From positions 37,160-101,159 of the forward strand of contig NZ_SEMB01000009.1 in NCBI RefSeq assembly GCF_004153225.1: a stretch of 64,000 nt of DNA, written 5' to 3'. The position numbers were made by a program, and so were the translations under genes. The DNA comes from Sporolactobacillus sp. THM7-7. GTDB lineage: Bacteria > Bacillota > Bacilli > Bacillales > Sporolactobacillaceae. The notes beneath the pieces were generated by a model. That model ran no database searches, was not told the origin of the DNA, and saw nothing but the letters and a program-made list of their open reading frames with translations. This document shows positions 27,473-36,074 of this stretch, in pieces (position 1 is the first letter of the stretch; every line of letters starts with the position of its first letter).

Positions 27473-27590
27473 CTCTTATTTTTCAAAACCTCAGTATTCC
27501 GAAGCTTTGCTGGAATTGGCACCTTTTCCAATTGCATTGAAAGGTTGCCGGGCTTCACTGGGCCAGTCCCTCCGCCGCTCTCAATAAGAG
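27473..27590 (-). promoter_or_regulatory. SAM-I (S-box) riboswitch aptamer
   Basis: On the minus strand the S-box signature is clear: CTCTTATTGAGAG, then CGGAGGGACTGGCCC, GAAGCCCGGCAACC and AAGGTGCCAATTCC, closing with AATAAGAG, which pairs with the first eight bases (P1). Binding of S-adenosylmethionine lets the downstream terminator form and stops metE transcription. The family is well established in Bacillales for methionine genes. Confidence 0.95.
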
Positions 27591-27721
27591 TCTTTCATTT
27601 AAAGTTTAAAAAAAGTGTAGCATGAAATACTACTGACGTCAATTCAAATTGAAAAATCGCGAAAGGTTTTGAAAAAGAAAGACGTTTCCTTTAAAAGCCG
27701 GCATTCTGCGTGGTTCACATG

Positions 27722-27751
27722 TTGGAAAACGGAAAAACATTTCTGTACAAT
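27722..27751 (+). promoter_or_regulatory. Promoter for the MoxR operon
   Basis: TTGGAA (27722-27727) and TACAAT (27746-27751) are 18 nt apart, 46 nt before the first gene of the operon. Confidence 0.55.
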
Positions 27752-27797
27752 GGAATTAATGATTGTCTCTGATAGAAACAAAGGCGGAGGAATGCAC

Positions 27798-28760
27798 ATG
27801 AATCATGATCGGGCGCATCAGTTGGTTTCTAATATGATAGATAATGTGGAAACGGTGGTTGTTGGAAAACGGAAGGTCATTAAATGGATCACAGTCGCTT
27901 TACTTGCCGGGGGGCATGTGCTGATCGAAGATATTCCCGGTGTCGGTAAAACTTTACTGGTACGCGCTATAGCAAAATCAATCGGCGCAGATTTCAAGCG
28001 CATTCAGTTTACCCCGGATCTTCTGCCCTCCGATTTAACCGGTGTTTCTATCTATAACCAGAAAGAAGCACGATTTGAATTCAGACCGGGTCCGCTAATG
28101 GGGAATATCATTCTCGCCGATGAAATTAACCGAACGTCTCCGAAAACACAGTCCGCACTTCTTGAAGGGATGGCGGAGCGGCATGTGACGGTAGACGGCA
28201 CTTCAAGAGCGCTGCCTGAACTTTTTTTTGTTATGGCTACACAGAATCCGATCGAGTACGAGGGGACCTATGTGCTTCCCGAGGCACAGCTGGACCGGTT
28301 TTTATTAAAGCTGTCGATGGGTTATCCGGCAAGAAAAGACGAATTCGATATGATGAACCGTGCAACGGGGCGCGATCCGCTTGATGATCTGCGTTCGGTT
28401 CTGACCGTTGATGATGTGCTCCGGCTGCAGCACGAGGTTCGGTCGGTCTTTGTCTCGGACAGTATTAAAAACTATTTGCTTGATATCGTGACGGCGACAC
28501 GCAAGCATCCGATGATCTATCTCGGGGTCAGCCCTCGCGGAACGCTTGGCCTTCTGCAGGCCGTTCAGGCGCTTGCTTTTGTTGAGCAGCGAGATTTTGT
28601 CGTCCCCGATGACGTGAAAGCGATTGCCCCTTATGTCCTTTGTCACCGTATCGTGATGAAGCAGGAAGCTTCCTACGCCAACCTGACCGCTTCCGACGCC
28701 GTTGCCGAAATACTGAGTCAGATTAAAGTTCCGGTATTGAATAAGGAATCGATTCAATGA
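27798..28760 (+). CDS. MoxR-family AAA+ ATPase
   Basis: 320 residues. Walker A GVGKTLL (within IPGVGKTLLVRA), Walker B ILADEINR, and the sensor motif MATQNPIEYEGTYVLPEAQLDRF are all present, as in MoxR/RavA-type chaperone ATPases. The ATG at 27798 has GGCGGAGG 7 nt upstream; the ATG at 27792 is too close to it. It overlaps the next gene by 4 bp (ATGA), so translation is coupled. MoxR, DUF58 and transglutaminase genes form a conserved trio (yeaC-yeaD-yebA in B. subtilis) thought to act on the assembly of a cell-surface or membrane complex; the target is unknown. Confidence 0.9.
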   Translation: MNHDRAHQLVSNMIDNVETVVVGKRKVIKWITVALLAGGHVLIEDIPGVGKTLLVRAIAKSIGADFKRIQFTPDLLPSDLTGVSIYNQKEARFEFRPGPLMGNIILADEINRTSPKTQSALLEGMAERHVTVDGTSRALPELFFVMATQNPIEYEGTYVLPEAQLDRFLLKLSMGYPARKDEFDMMNRATGRDPLDDLRSVLTVDDVLRLQHEVRSVFVSDSIKNYLLDIVTATRKHPMIYLGVSPRGTLGLLQAVQALAFVEQRDFVVPDDVKAIAPYVLCHRIVMKQEASYANLTASDAVAEILSQIKVPVLNKESIQ

Positions 28761-29950
28761 AAAATTACCTGGTTGTTCTTCGAAGATTGATAGAAACCGC
28801 GTTTTTCCAATGCTGTATGATTCTACTTCTTTTTTCCTGTATGTTCGCATTTGCAATGTATCAAGGCGGGTTTGTCAGCTGGTTTATTCTCTATGCCTTC
28901 CTCCCTGTCGTTATCTATATGCTTTTTCTTATGTTTTATCCACTGAAAGCGATCCGGGTGGAGCGCCGGATTGATGCCAAAAGGCTTGTCGCCGGTAGCT
29001 CGGTTCACGTCCGTATCGATTTGAAGCGGAAATGGGCGGCACCGCTGCTTCTCGTTACGGTTCAGGACGACGCTCCGCTCGCGGCGGACAGCCGGGCCGG
29101 GCAAGGAAAAACAGTGATTATTTTCTGGATCAGACGGGATGCCTCAGTGACTTATTCGATACCGAAGCTTAAACGCGGCCATCACGTGCTCTCTTCGATT
29201 CGTCTCACGGTAGGCGATCCTTTTGGCTTTTTTCAGAAATCGATTCTGCTGAACTGTAAGACCGTGATGCTCGTTTTTCCTGAAGTATACCCGCTGCCGA
29301 ATCTGGCTCCCGGGCTAGGCGGCGGATCGTCGCGTTATCGGTCAGCCGACATAGATGTCACCCAGTTCTCGGGTGTTCGTGCGTATCAGCCGAGCGACCG
29401 GCTGTCGTGGCTCGACTGGAAATCGACGGCACGATCGAATCAACTGGTCACAAAGCAGTTTGAGATGGAGCGCGATCTTCATGCGTCAGTCGTCTTCGTG
29501 GCACAGCTGCACGATTCGGACAGACAATTTGAACGCGGCATCTCTTTTACCGCTTCGCTCGTTCGAGCGCTTCTTTCGGACGGTTACACGGTCCTCTTTA
29601 CTTACAGCCGTACGGGGAAGCCGCTTTTCCTCCAGCCGCGTGCATCGCATGAACTCGGAGAACTTGATCAGGTGCTTGCGCTTTTGACCCGCGAGGAAGC
29701 GCTGAAAACGGATGATGTTCAGTTACTCGATAATAAAAGGAATATCGGCTTCGCCGTCAGCACGGATATAGCCCTCGCCTCGAGGATGAGTCGGTTCGCC
29801 GCCTCGGTCAGACATCCTCAGACGCTGTTCTATGTTACCGATGCCGAATCAAAAACAAAGGTCCGGCCGATTTCAAAAACGGTACCCTTTTTTTCTCTCT
29901 ATCAGGTGACTGGCGAACCATTCGACAAGCTCAAAAAGGTAGGTCGTTGA
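28757..29950 (+). CDS. DUF58 domain membrane protein
   Basis: 397 residues. Two N-terminal membrane helices (about 10-60) are followed by a soluble part with the DUF58 signature FSGVRAYQPSDRLSWLDWKS and a von Willebrand A-like fold (ASVVFVAQLHDSDRQFERG). It is the middle gene of the MoxR/DUF58/transglutaminase operon, overlapping the first gene by 4 bp and one base short of touching the third. Such proteins are presumed to be regulated by the MoxR ATPase. Function inferred from context. Confidence 0.88.
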   Translation: MKNYLVVLRRLIETAFFQCCMILLLFSCMFAFAMYQGGFVSWFILYAFLPVVIYMLFLMFYPLKAIRVERRIDAKRLVAGSSVHVRIDLKRKWAAPLLLVTVQDDAPLAADSRAGQGKTVIIFWIRRDASVTYSIPKLKRGHHVLSSIRLTVGDPFGFFQKSILLNCKTVMLVFPEVYPLPNLAPGLGGGSSRYRSADIDVTQFSGVRAYQPSDRLSWLDWKSTARSNQLVTKQFEMERDLHASVVFVAQLHDSDRQFERGISFTASLVRALLSDGYTVLFTYSRTGKPLFLQPRASHELGELDQVLALLTREEALKTDDVQLLDNKRNIGFAVSTDIALASRMSRFAASVRHPQTLFYVTDAESKTKVRPISKTVPFFSLYQVTGEPFDKLKKVGR

Positions 29951-29951
29951 G

Positions 29952-32237
29952 ATGCCAAAAACGATAAACAGGACGACCGGCGTTTTACTCTATCTCCTCA
30001 GTTTCATTATACTGTGGCAGTGTGTCAAACCGGTAACGGTGCTGACCATTCTGCAGTCGGAAAGAATCTTTTTCGTCTTTGTCGCCGTCTCTTTATTATT
30101 GTCTTACCTGAACGTTCCGGGCTGGATTAATTTCCTCGTTAATGGCGGAATGATTCTATACAGTCTCCACTATTTCTATTTTCAGGATCAGCCGTTCTTC
30201 AGCCAGATGTGGATGAAACAGCTTGGGCAGGACCTTTTTCAGAACGCAGGCACGCTATGGCAGGGAAATATTCTGGCTTTGTCGGATCTGTTTGTGACAT
30301 TTGTTCTGTTCGTTCTGCTGTGGCTGGTCAGTGTCGCGATGCGTCACTGGCTCAGCCGGCCCGGCCATTTTCTTTTGTTTTTCTTTCTCGCCTTGCTCTG
30401 CCTGAGCATTTTGGATGCGGCCACGTTTTACGAAGCCGGCCGGTCGATTGTCATTGTCGTTGTAGCCGGCCTAGCGGTGCTTGGCATTCAGAAATACAGG
30501 CAGATCCGAGAGATAGGGGATCCGAGCCGGACGAAGGCGTTTCGCTCGCGATGGTTCGCGATGATCGTGATTCTGTCGGCCGCAACGCTCCTGATTGGAT
30601 TTGTCGGGCCGAAGCCGAATGCCCAGTGGACCAATCCTCCTTCCTTTCTGGAGCACTTCAGTATCGCCGGGTCGAATGCGAACAACTCCATTTTTGCCGT
30701 CGGCCAGCGTATCGGCTATGACGAAGACGATTCACGGCTCGGCGGGTCGCTCGGCATGGATACGACAAGGCTTTTTACGGTACGTACGAGCGGCAGCGGC
30801 AATTATTGGCGGGTGGCGGAAAAAGACGTTTATACGGGGAAAGGATGGGACAATCGGAACGAACCGCTGATTGGTCTGGATGATCCATATAACCGTTATC
30901 AGACGCTGAGGGAGTATGAGTCGGATACACCCGTCCAAAAAGAAACGGCGACCTTTGCTTTCTCGAATGCCAGCCCCTTTATCCTGCCCTATACCGGACA
31001 ATTGACCGACATGCGGGTTCCGGGTGAAGCGCTGAGGCTAAATCAGGCAACAGGGCAGATCCTAACAGACGCCAGAAAACCGGTTCCGCGCTCTGACATT
31101 ACTTATCTTGAGCCGACATTCCAGATACCGAAGCTCAGGAATGTAAAGGATGGACAGGATCCGCAGGCTGTTCGCGAAAGAAATTTGCAGCTTCCGAGTG
31201 CATTGCCGAATCGCGTTCGGGCGCTCGCTCACCGCCTTACCGACGGGAAGACGAACCGATATGATCAGGCTATGGCTGTGGTGGATTATTTACGATCGTC
31301 CCGGTTCACTTATTCCACCGATCGTGTGCCGAGACCATCGCGCAACCAGGATTATGTTGATCAGTTTCTGTTTGAATCGAAAATCGGATACTGCGATAAT
31401 TTTTCGACGTCGATGGCCGTTCTCTTAAGGTCGGCCGGCATTCCGGCACGCTGGGTCAAAGGATTTTCAGCGGGTACGTACATGAATCAGTCGGAGAAGA
31501 CGGTCAATGGGAAAAAAGAACGGAGAACAACTTATGAGATCACTAATGCCAATGCTCACTCCTGGGTCGAAGTCTACTTTCCCGGCAGCGGCTGGGTGAC
31601 GTTTGAGCCGACGCCCTCTTTCGACAATCCGAGCGAATTCGCCGATGCGTCAAATGATCAGGCCTCTTCTTCTCCCGCTTCTAGCCAGCCGGATAACGGC
31701 AGTCCTGATGAGCAGGAGCAGACCTCTCGGCAGCAGGAACAGCCGTCTCAGCCGGAGAATCCGGATTCGGCGGAACAAAAACAGGGCAATGCTTCCAATA
31801 ACGAACAGAAAACAGCATCCGCAAATCGTGCGGAACACGGACCAACCGTCGATATTGATTGGCGTGTCGTCGGCTGGATTGCCGGCTCCCTTTCCGCCGC
31901 GGCCGTTGTTCTGCTCGCACTGACACGAAAGAAATGGCTGGCTGGCTTCTACCTCCGGCGACAAAAAAACCTGACGATTGAGGACAGCGGCAGCTTCAAT
32001 ACGGCGTACGTCAATTTGCTTCGGATTCTGGCGCTCAAAGGCATAGGACGGAGCGAGGCCCAGACACTGCGCGAATATGCTGAGACGGTCGACAGACGGA
32101 TCGAGGGAAGCCATATGCTTCGGCTGACCAAATATTACGAAAGTATGATCTACAGCGATAAAAAAGAGCTGTCGGCGGACGAACGAAAGGAACTCAATCA
32201 TTTATGCGGCAGCATCGTTGGCCGCCTGCATACTTAA
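29952..32237 (+). CDS. Membrane protein with transglutaminase-like domain, YebA-like
   Basis: 761 residues. About six N-terminal membrane helices (to about residue 215) come first, then an extracytoplasmic region with a transglutaminase core: the Cys in KIGYCDNFSTSMAVLLRSAGIPARWVKG-type context, the His in ITNANAHSWVEVYF and the Asp/Glu near GWVTFEPTPSF. A Gln/Ser/Pro-rich linker (about 560-620) leads to one more helix (VVGWIAGSLSAAAVVLLAL) and a C-terminal cytoplasmic DUF4129-like tail. Catalytic residues are intact, so a cysteine-peptidase or cross-linking activity outside the membrane is plausible. Confidence 0.88.
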   Translation: MPKTINRTTGVLLYLLSFIILWQCVKPVTVLTILQSERIFFVFVAVSLLLSYLNVPGWINFLVNGGMILYSLHYFYFQDQPFFSQMWMKQLGQDLFQNAGTLWQGNILALSDLFVTFVLFVLLWLVSVAMRHWLSRPGHFLLFFFLALLCLSILDAATFYEAGRSIVIVVVAGLAVLGIQKYRQIREIGDPSRTKAFRSRWFAMIVILSAATLLIGFVGPKPNAQWTNPPSFLEHFSIAGSNANNSIFAVGQRIGYDEDDSRLGGSLGMDTTRLFTVRTSGSGNYWRVAEKDVYTGKGWDNRNEPLIGLDDPYNRYQTLREYESDTPVQKETATFAFSNASPFILPYTGQLTDMRVPGEALRLNQATGQILTDARKPVPRSDITYLEPTFQIPKLRNVKDGQDPQAVRERNLQLPSALPNRVRALAHRLTDGKTNRYDQAMAVVDYLRSSRFTYSTDRVPRPSRNQDYVDQFLFESKIGYCDNFSTSMAVLLRSAGIPARWVKGFSAGTYMNQSEKTVNGKKERRTTYEITNANAHSWVEVYFPGSGWVTFEPTPSFDNPSEFADASNDQASSSPASSQPDNGSPDEQEQTSRQQEQPSQPENPDSAEQKQGNASNNEQKTASANRAEHGPTVDIDWRVVGWIAGSLSAAAVVLLALTRKKWLAGFYLRRQKNLTIEDSGSFNTAYVNLLRILALKGIGRSEAQTLREYAETVDRRIEGSHMLRLTKYYESMIYSDKKELSADERKELNHLCGSIVGRLHT

Positions 32238-32269
32238 TGTCCGTCAGCGGGACAATAGAAGGAAACCGG

Positions 32270-32312
32270 AAGGAACTTTTCTCATAAACTAATGGGAAGG
32301 GTTCTTTTTTCT
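32270..32312 (+). terminator. Probable terminator of the MoxR operon
   Basis: AAGGAAC (32270-32276) pairs with GTTCTTT (32301-32307) with one wobble, followed by further T. The loop is long. Confidence 0.5.
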
Positions 32313-32319
32313 TAGGCTC

Positions 32320-32452
32320 TGTTTATTTCTCTCGTAGATTGCGCCCGTTTTTTGAGACACAGCATCGGCGAGCCTTGCGGGCAGCGAGCCAGCTCTAGCC
32401 CCTGCGAGGGGAGAAAAGTAGTCAATGTGTCGCGCGGATCGACAATATCCGG
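32320..32452. repeat. Diverged intergenic repeat before spoVR
   Basis: The words TGCGGGCAGCGAGCC, AATGTGTCG and GATCGACAATATCC match parts of the repeats at 34734 and 52554 in the same order, but the middle is different. The remaining stretch to 32620 holds no recognised gene. Confidence 0.4.
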
Positions 32453-32620
32453 TAACGGTGCCTTTAGACAAAGAAGAAACGGGACGACGCTCTGTCACAG
32501 GCAAAGGATGCGCCGTGTTTGGCGCGCGTGATTTTCCGGCATAGAGATTAGGGTTGTTCATATGATGGATACAAGAGTATTTGCTGAGGCGAAACCTGGC
32601 TTGGAAAGGATGCTGGTGAG

Positions 32621-34039
32621 ATGTTAAAAAAGGAAGAGATCCAGGCGCTCGATCGATCAATCGCGGAAATCACGGAAATCGCAAAAGGGTTTGGACTCGA
32701 TTTTTATCCGATGCGATACGAAATATGCCCGGCGGAGATTATTTATACATTCGGGGCTTACGGGATGCCGACCCGGTTTTCCCACTGGAGTTTCGGCAAG
32801 CAGTTTTACAAGATGAAGATGCAGTACGATCTCGGACTCAGCAAAATTTACGAACTGGTGATTAATTCCAATCCTTGTTACGCTTTTCTGCTGAACACGA
32901 ACAGCCTGATTCAGAATAAGATGATCGTTGCCCACGTTTTGGCCCATTGCGACTTTTTCAAAAACAATATCCGTTTTGTCAATACACGGCGGGATATGGT
33001 TGAAAGCATGAGCGCCACGGCAGAGCGCATTCACGATTACGAAGAGACACACGGGAGAAAAAAGGTGGAAAAATTCATTGATGCGGTTCTGGCGATTCAG
33101 GAACACGTGGATCCGCGCATTATCCGGAAGGGCGACTGGCTGGATAACAAGCCGGGCAAACCGGCGAAAAAACGCAAGCGGCCGATTTCTGAATACGAGG
33201 ATTTACTCGGTCTGGATGACGGGAGGAAAGAAGAGGGAGAAGAAGAAATGCCGGCCAAATTCCCGAAGCGGCCGGAAAAAGACTTGCTGTTCTTCATCGA
33301 AGAGTACAGTCGCGTGCTGGAGGACTGGCAGCGCGACGTTCTGACGATGCTCAGAGAGGAGATGCTCTATTTCTGGCCGCAGCTGGAAACAAAAATCATG
33401 AACGAGGGCTGGGCTTCCTACTGGCATGCGCGAATCATACGGGAGTTGGATCTGACATCCGACGAAGCGGTGGAATTCGCTAAACTGAACGCTCAGGTTG
33501 TTCAGCCGTCCCGGCAAGGGATCAATCCCTATTATTTGGGTCTGAAGCTGTTTGAAGACATTGAGGAACGTTATAATAAGCCGAGCGAGGCGATGAGAAA
33601 GGTTGGCGTCAAAGAAGGATCCGGACGGGAAAAGATTTTCGAAGTGCGCGAGCTGGAATCCGATCAATCGTTCATCCGCAACTATATGACGAAAGATTTA
33701 GTTCAGCGGGAAGATCTCTTTCTGTTTGAAAGAAAGGGCAACGAATACACGATCACAGATAAAGACTGGAAAAATGTACGCGATCAGCTCGTATCGATGC
33801 GTGTTAACGGCGGATTTCCGTACATTGTTGTTGAAGACGGCGACTATCAAAGGAACGGGGAATTGCTGCTCAAACATCGTTATGAGGGAATTGAACTGGA
33901 TATCCGCTACATGGAAGGCGTACTCAAATACCTTGTTCAGCTTTGGGGCCGGCCCGTCCATCTGGAAACGGTCATTGAAGAACATCCAACCTTATTTAGT
34001 TATGAAAAAAACGAAATGCGCCGGAAACGGCTGAGTTAA
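32621..34039 (+). CDS. spoVR: Stage V sporulation protein R
   Basis: 472 residues, closely similar along its whole length to B. subtilis SpoVR, which is needed for spore cortex formation. Conserved blocks include [30 protein letters not shown], the metal-like [27 protein letters not shown] and [11 protein letters not shown] charged insertion (about 175-215) separates two halves. The ATG at 32621 fits the family start although its ribosome-binding site is weak. In many bacteria SpoVR (YcgB) is linked to PrkA and YhbH; here it is 13-18 kb away from them. A degenerate 21-bp array follows. Confidence 0.95.
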   Translation: MLKKEEIQALDRSIAEITEIAKGFGLDFYPMRYEICPAEIIYTFGAYGMPTRFSHWSFGKQFYKMKMQYDLGLSKIYELVINSNPCYAFLLNTNSLIQNKMIVAHVLAHCDFFKNNIRFVNTRRDMVESMSATAERIHDYEETHGRKKVEKFIDAVLAIQEHVDPRIIRKGDWLDNKPGKPAKKRKRPISEYEDLLGLDDGRKEEGEEEMPAKFPKRPEKDLLFFIEEYSRVLEDWQRDVLTMLREEMLYFWPQLETKIMNEGWASYWHARIIRELDLTSDEAVEFAKLNAQVVQPSRQGINPYYLGLKLFEDIEERYNKPSEAMRKVGVKEGSGREKIFEVRELESDQSFIRNYMTKDLVQREDLFLFERKGNEYTITDKDWKNVRDQLVSMRVNGGFPYIVVEDGDYQRNGELLLKHRYEGIELDIRYMEGVLKYLVQLWGRPVHLETVIEEHPTLFSYEKNEMRRKRLS

Positions 34040-34069
34040 CGATTTTTATTGATTCATCGGTGCGAGCAG

Positions 34070-34270
34070 TTGAACGAAGAACGAAGGGTTGGAATGACCG
34101 AATGAAGTGTTGGAGCGGCAGGTGTAAGGGCGACATGGCCGAATGAAAGCGCGACGTTGTTAAATGAAAAGTCAACATTGCCAGTAAGAGATCAACATTA
34201 CCCCGGACGCGGAATTACTGAATATAAGCTCGGAACTGCCGAAAAGGCCCGGAACGGCTGAATCAGGGCT
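34070..34270. repeat. Degenerate array of about nine 18-21-bp units 3' of spoVR
   Basis: Units such as TTGGAATGACCGAATGAAGTG, CGACATGGCCGAATGAAAGC, GGAATTACTGAATATAAGCT and CGGAACTGCCGAAAAGGCC follow one another with lengths of 18-21 bp. The pattern GGAA..(C/G)CCGAAT.AAG.. is kept, and AAGCTCGGAACTGC matches the units of the 11562-12816 array. No reading frame continues through it. It begins about 30 bp after the spoVR stop codon. Confidence 0.7.
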
Positions 34271-34368
34271 CCCTGGTCCACACAAACTTTCAATAACCGC
34301 TTAATACGTGCTTAAAACTCCTCCTTTACAATGATCGTGTAAGTGAATATCCAAAGGGAGTTGAGATT

Positions 34369-34647
34369 TTGCGGATCAGAAAGATTGTGTACGGGACACT
34401 AGGTATTTTGCTGGTACTAAGCGCGATCTACTGTCCTCCGATCTTAGCAGGTACGTTTCCAGATAACTCCGCTCATACGTCTACGCTCAAATCACAGGCA
34501 GAAAACCATCCGAAGGCTTCGCTTCGATCAATCAGCATGGAGCATGAGGCATGGATCAATCACGTATCCGGCTCCCGCTCCGATAAAAAAGACAAGAAGT
34601 CCGGGGGAAAAAAGAAGATCGTGATTTACTCACCGGTTATGGACTGA
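34369..34647 (+). CDS. Small exported protein of unknown function
   Basis: 92 residues. A signal peptide is clear: basic start (MRIRK), hydrophobic core (YGTLGILLVLSAIYCPPILA) and possible cleavage after ILAG. The mature part is short, ends in a Lys-rich tract (SDKKDKKSGGKKKIVIYSP) and has no known motif. The TTG at 34369 has AAGGGAG 8 nt upstream. TACAAT at 34327 could be its -10 box. A good terminator follows. It appears to be a monocistronic secreted or surface-retained basic protein. Confidence 0.65.
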   Translation: MRIRKIVYGTLGILLVLSAIYCPPILAGTFPDNSAHTSTLKSQAENHPKASLRSISMEHEAWINHVSGSRSDKKDKKSGGKKKIVIYSPVMD

Positions 34648-34679
34648 TGTTTCTATAAAACCGAAAAAAGCAAACCAAC

Positions 34680-34704
34680 AAACCGGAACTTACTCCGGTT
34701 TTTC
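34680..34704 (+). terminator. Intrinsic terminator after the small exported protein
   Basis: AAACCGGA (34680-34687) pairs with TCCGGTTT (34694-34701), followed by TTCTTT. Confidence 0.85.
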
Positions 34705-34733
34705 TTTATACGTTAAGCTATGTTAAATTAGGC

Positions 34734-34888
34734 TGTTGATTTTGATCGATAGGAAAAAGCGATATTCGCGAGACTCCTGCGGGATCAGCGAGCTAGGTGA
34801 GACCCCCGTAGGCGGTACCGTCTTTTGGGAGTGCCGAGGAGGCTCACGAATTGCCCGCGAAAAGCGAGTGAATGTCGGTGTATCAACA
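34734..34888. repeat. Bacillaceae-type intergenic repeat (copy A)
   Basis: The element begins TGTTGAT and ends ATCAACA, which are inverted copies of each other. Inside are GCGAGACTCCTGCGGGA, CGAGGAGGCTCAC and AAAGCGAGTGAATGTCG, all shared with 52554-52688 in the same order. Repeats with the GAGACTCCTGCGGG core are common between genes in Bacillaceae. It could fold into a long imperfect hairpin. Confidence 0.85.
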
Positions 34889-34976
34889 ATATCTATGAAC
34901 AATGCTATGATTTAAAAAAGCATAAAATTTCTGACACATTTAAGCGCCAAAAAACTACGGCTCTCCTGGCGTCACA

Positions 34977-35002
34977 GACTTGCCAGCTGGCAAGTCTTTT
35001 CA
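34977..35002 (+). terminator. Perfect 22-bp palindrome with T-run
   Basis: AGACTTGCC and GGCAAGTCT flank AGCT, giving an uninterrupted palindrome followed by TTTT. No gene ends directly in front of it. Its core CTTGCC..GGCAAG is also found 3' of the second signal peptidase gene. Confidence 0.65.
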
Positions 35003-35095
35003 TTTTAAGGAAATGTCCAAAAAATGATACGCAAAGTTTTCTTCCCCTCTTGTATCGGATCGGTTTGCATGATAGTATAGTGTTAAAGATTAATT

Positions 35096-35114
35096 GAGAA
35101 CGATTATCAATATC
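35096..35114 (+). promoter_or_regulatory. Fur box before the iron permease gene
   Basis: GAGAACGATTATCAATATC agrees with the 19-bp Fur consensus (GATAATGATTATCATTATC) at 16 positions. A -10-like TATAGT lies just upstream at 35076-35081. Iron-dependent repression is therefore likely. Confidence 0.8.
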
Positions 35115-35138
35115 GCAAAACACTGGAGATGATGGATT

Positions 35139-35975
35139 ATGTATGCTGGGTTATTGGTCGCTCTTCGGGAGGGACTTGAAATTTCCCTTATTGTCGGCAT
35201 TATTTTTGCTTATTTAAATAAAATCGGTGAAAGGAAGGGGTATCCGTATATCTGGGCGGGCGTTGGTCTGGCTGCAGTGGTGTCGGTAGGTTTTGCCGCC
35301 GTTATTTACCAGATTAACGGTTTTGGAGAGTGGGCCTACCAGGCTTATCTCGAAGCGGCTATTTTCTTTCTCGCTGTCATGATTCTCACTTATATGACTT
35401 TCTGGATGAAGCGGAACAGTCGGGAAATGGACGGAGCCATTAAGAAAAAGATAAACGATGCGGTACATAGAGAAAGCATGACTCAGCTTGTTGTCCTGAC
35501 GTTTATCACGGTTATTCGCGAAGGCGTCGAGCTGGTCATGTTTGTCCTCGCTATTCTGACCGATCAGTCGGCAGCCCCTGCGCCGGTCTTATCCGGTACG
35601 GTCATCGGACTTATTTTGGCTGTCCTGATCGGATACGGGATATACAGCGGAACCTACCGCCTGAATCTGTCCCATTTTTTTCAGATTATGGGGTGCCTCT
35701 TGATTGTTGTCGCCGCGGGACTGCTTGGCAATGCCGTTCACGAACTTACGGAAATGGGCGTGCTGCCGGTCATTGGGCATATTTATGATTTAAGCGGGAT
35801 TCTGAATCAGCGAGGGGCTATCGGAGGCGTGCTCCATGCATTATTCGGATACTCGGATCATCCGACCTATCTTCAAGGAGTGATTTGGCTGCTGTATCTG
35901 GTGATCGTTTTGAGTCTCTTTATAGGCGGGAAAAAAATAAAAGTGAAAAAAAATACCGCATCCACTGCGAAATAA
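35139..35975 (+). CDS. FTR1-family high-affinity iron permease
   Basis: 278 residues with seven hydrophobic segments. Two glutamate-rich motifs typical of FTR1/EfeU are present: REGLE (residues 10-14) and REGVE (near 130), which bind iron in the membrane path. The C terminus is short and basic. A Fur box stands just before the gene. In many Bacillales efeU is followed by efeO and efeB (the periplasmic-type and peroxidase partners), but here the gene stands alone and ends at a terminator, so it either works alone or with partners elsewhere. Confidence 0.92.
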   Translation: MYAGLLVALREGLEISLIVGIIFAYLNKIGERKGYPYIWAGVGLAAVVSVGFAAVIYQINGFGEWAYQAYLEAAIFFLAVMILTYMTFWMKRNSREMDGAIKKKINDAVHRESMTQLVVLTFITVIREGVELVMFVLAILTDQSAAPAPVLSGTVIGLILAVLIGYGIYSGTYRLNLSHFFQIMGCLLIVVAAGLLGNAVHELTEMGVLPVIGHIYDLSGILNQRGAIGGVLHALFGYSDHPTYLQGVIWLLYLVIVLSLFIGGKKIKVKKNTASTAK

Positions 35976-36012
35976 AAAAAAGGACGGCCTTTTATTCCGG
36001 CCTCCTTTTTAT
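35974..36012. terminator. Bidirectional terminator between convergent genes
   Basis: AAAAAGG.CGGCC pairs with GGCC.CCTTTTT around a loop at about 35990-35996; both flanks are A- or T-rich. It serves the iron permease (+) and the HIRAN gene (-). Confidence 0.8.
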
Positions 36013-36074
36013 TTTACAGCCACATCCAGCAAAATTTTTCCAGTTCCCGCTCATCCGGGACGATGATATATGAA

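Noticed and set aside
27473-27590. T-box leader for metE
   Set aside because: No T-box motif (TGGNACCGCG) is present, while the S-box motifs are complete.
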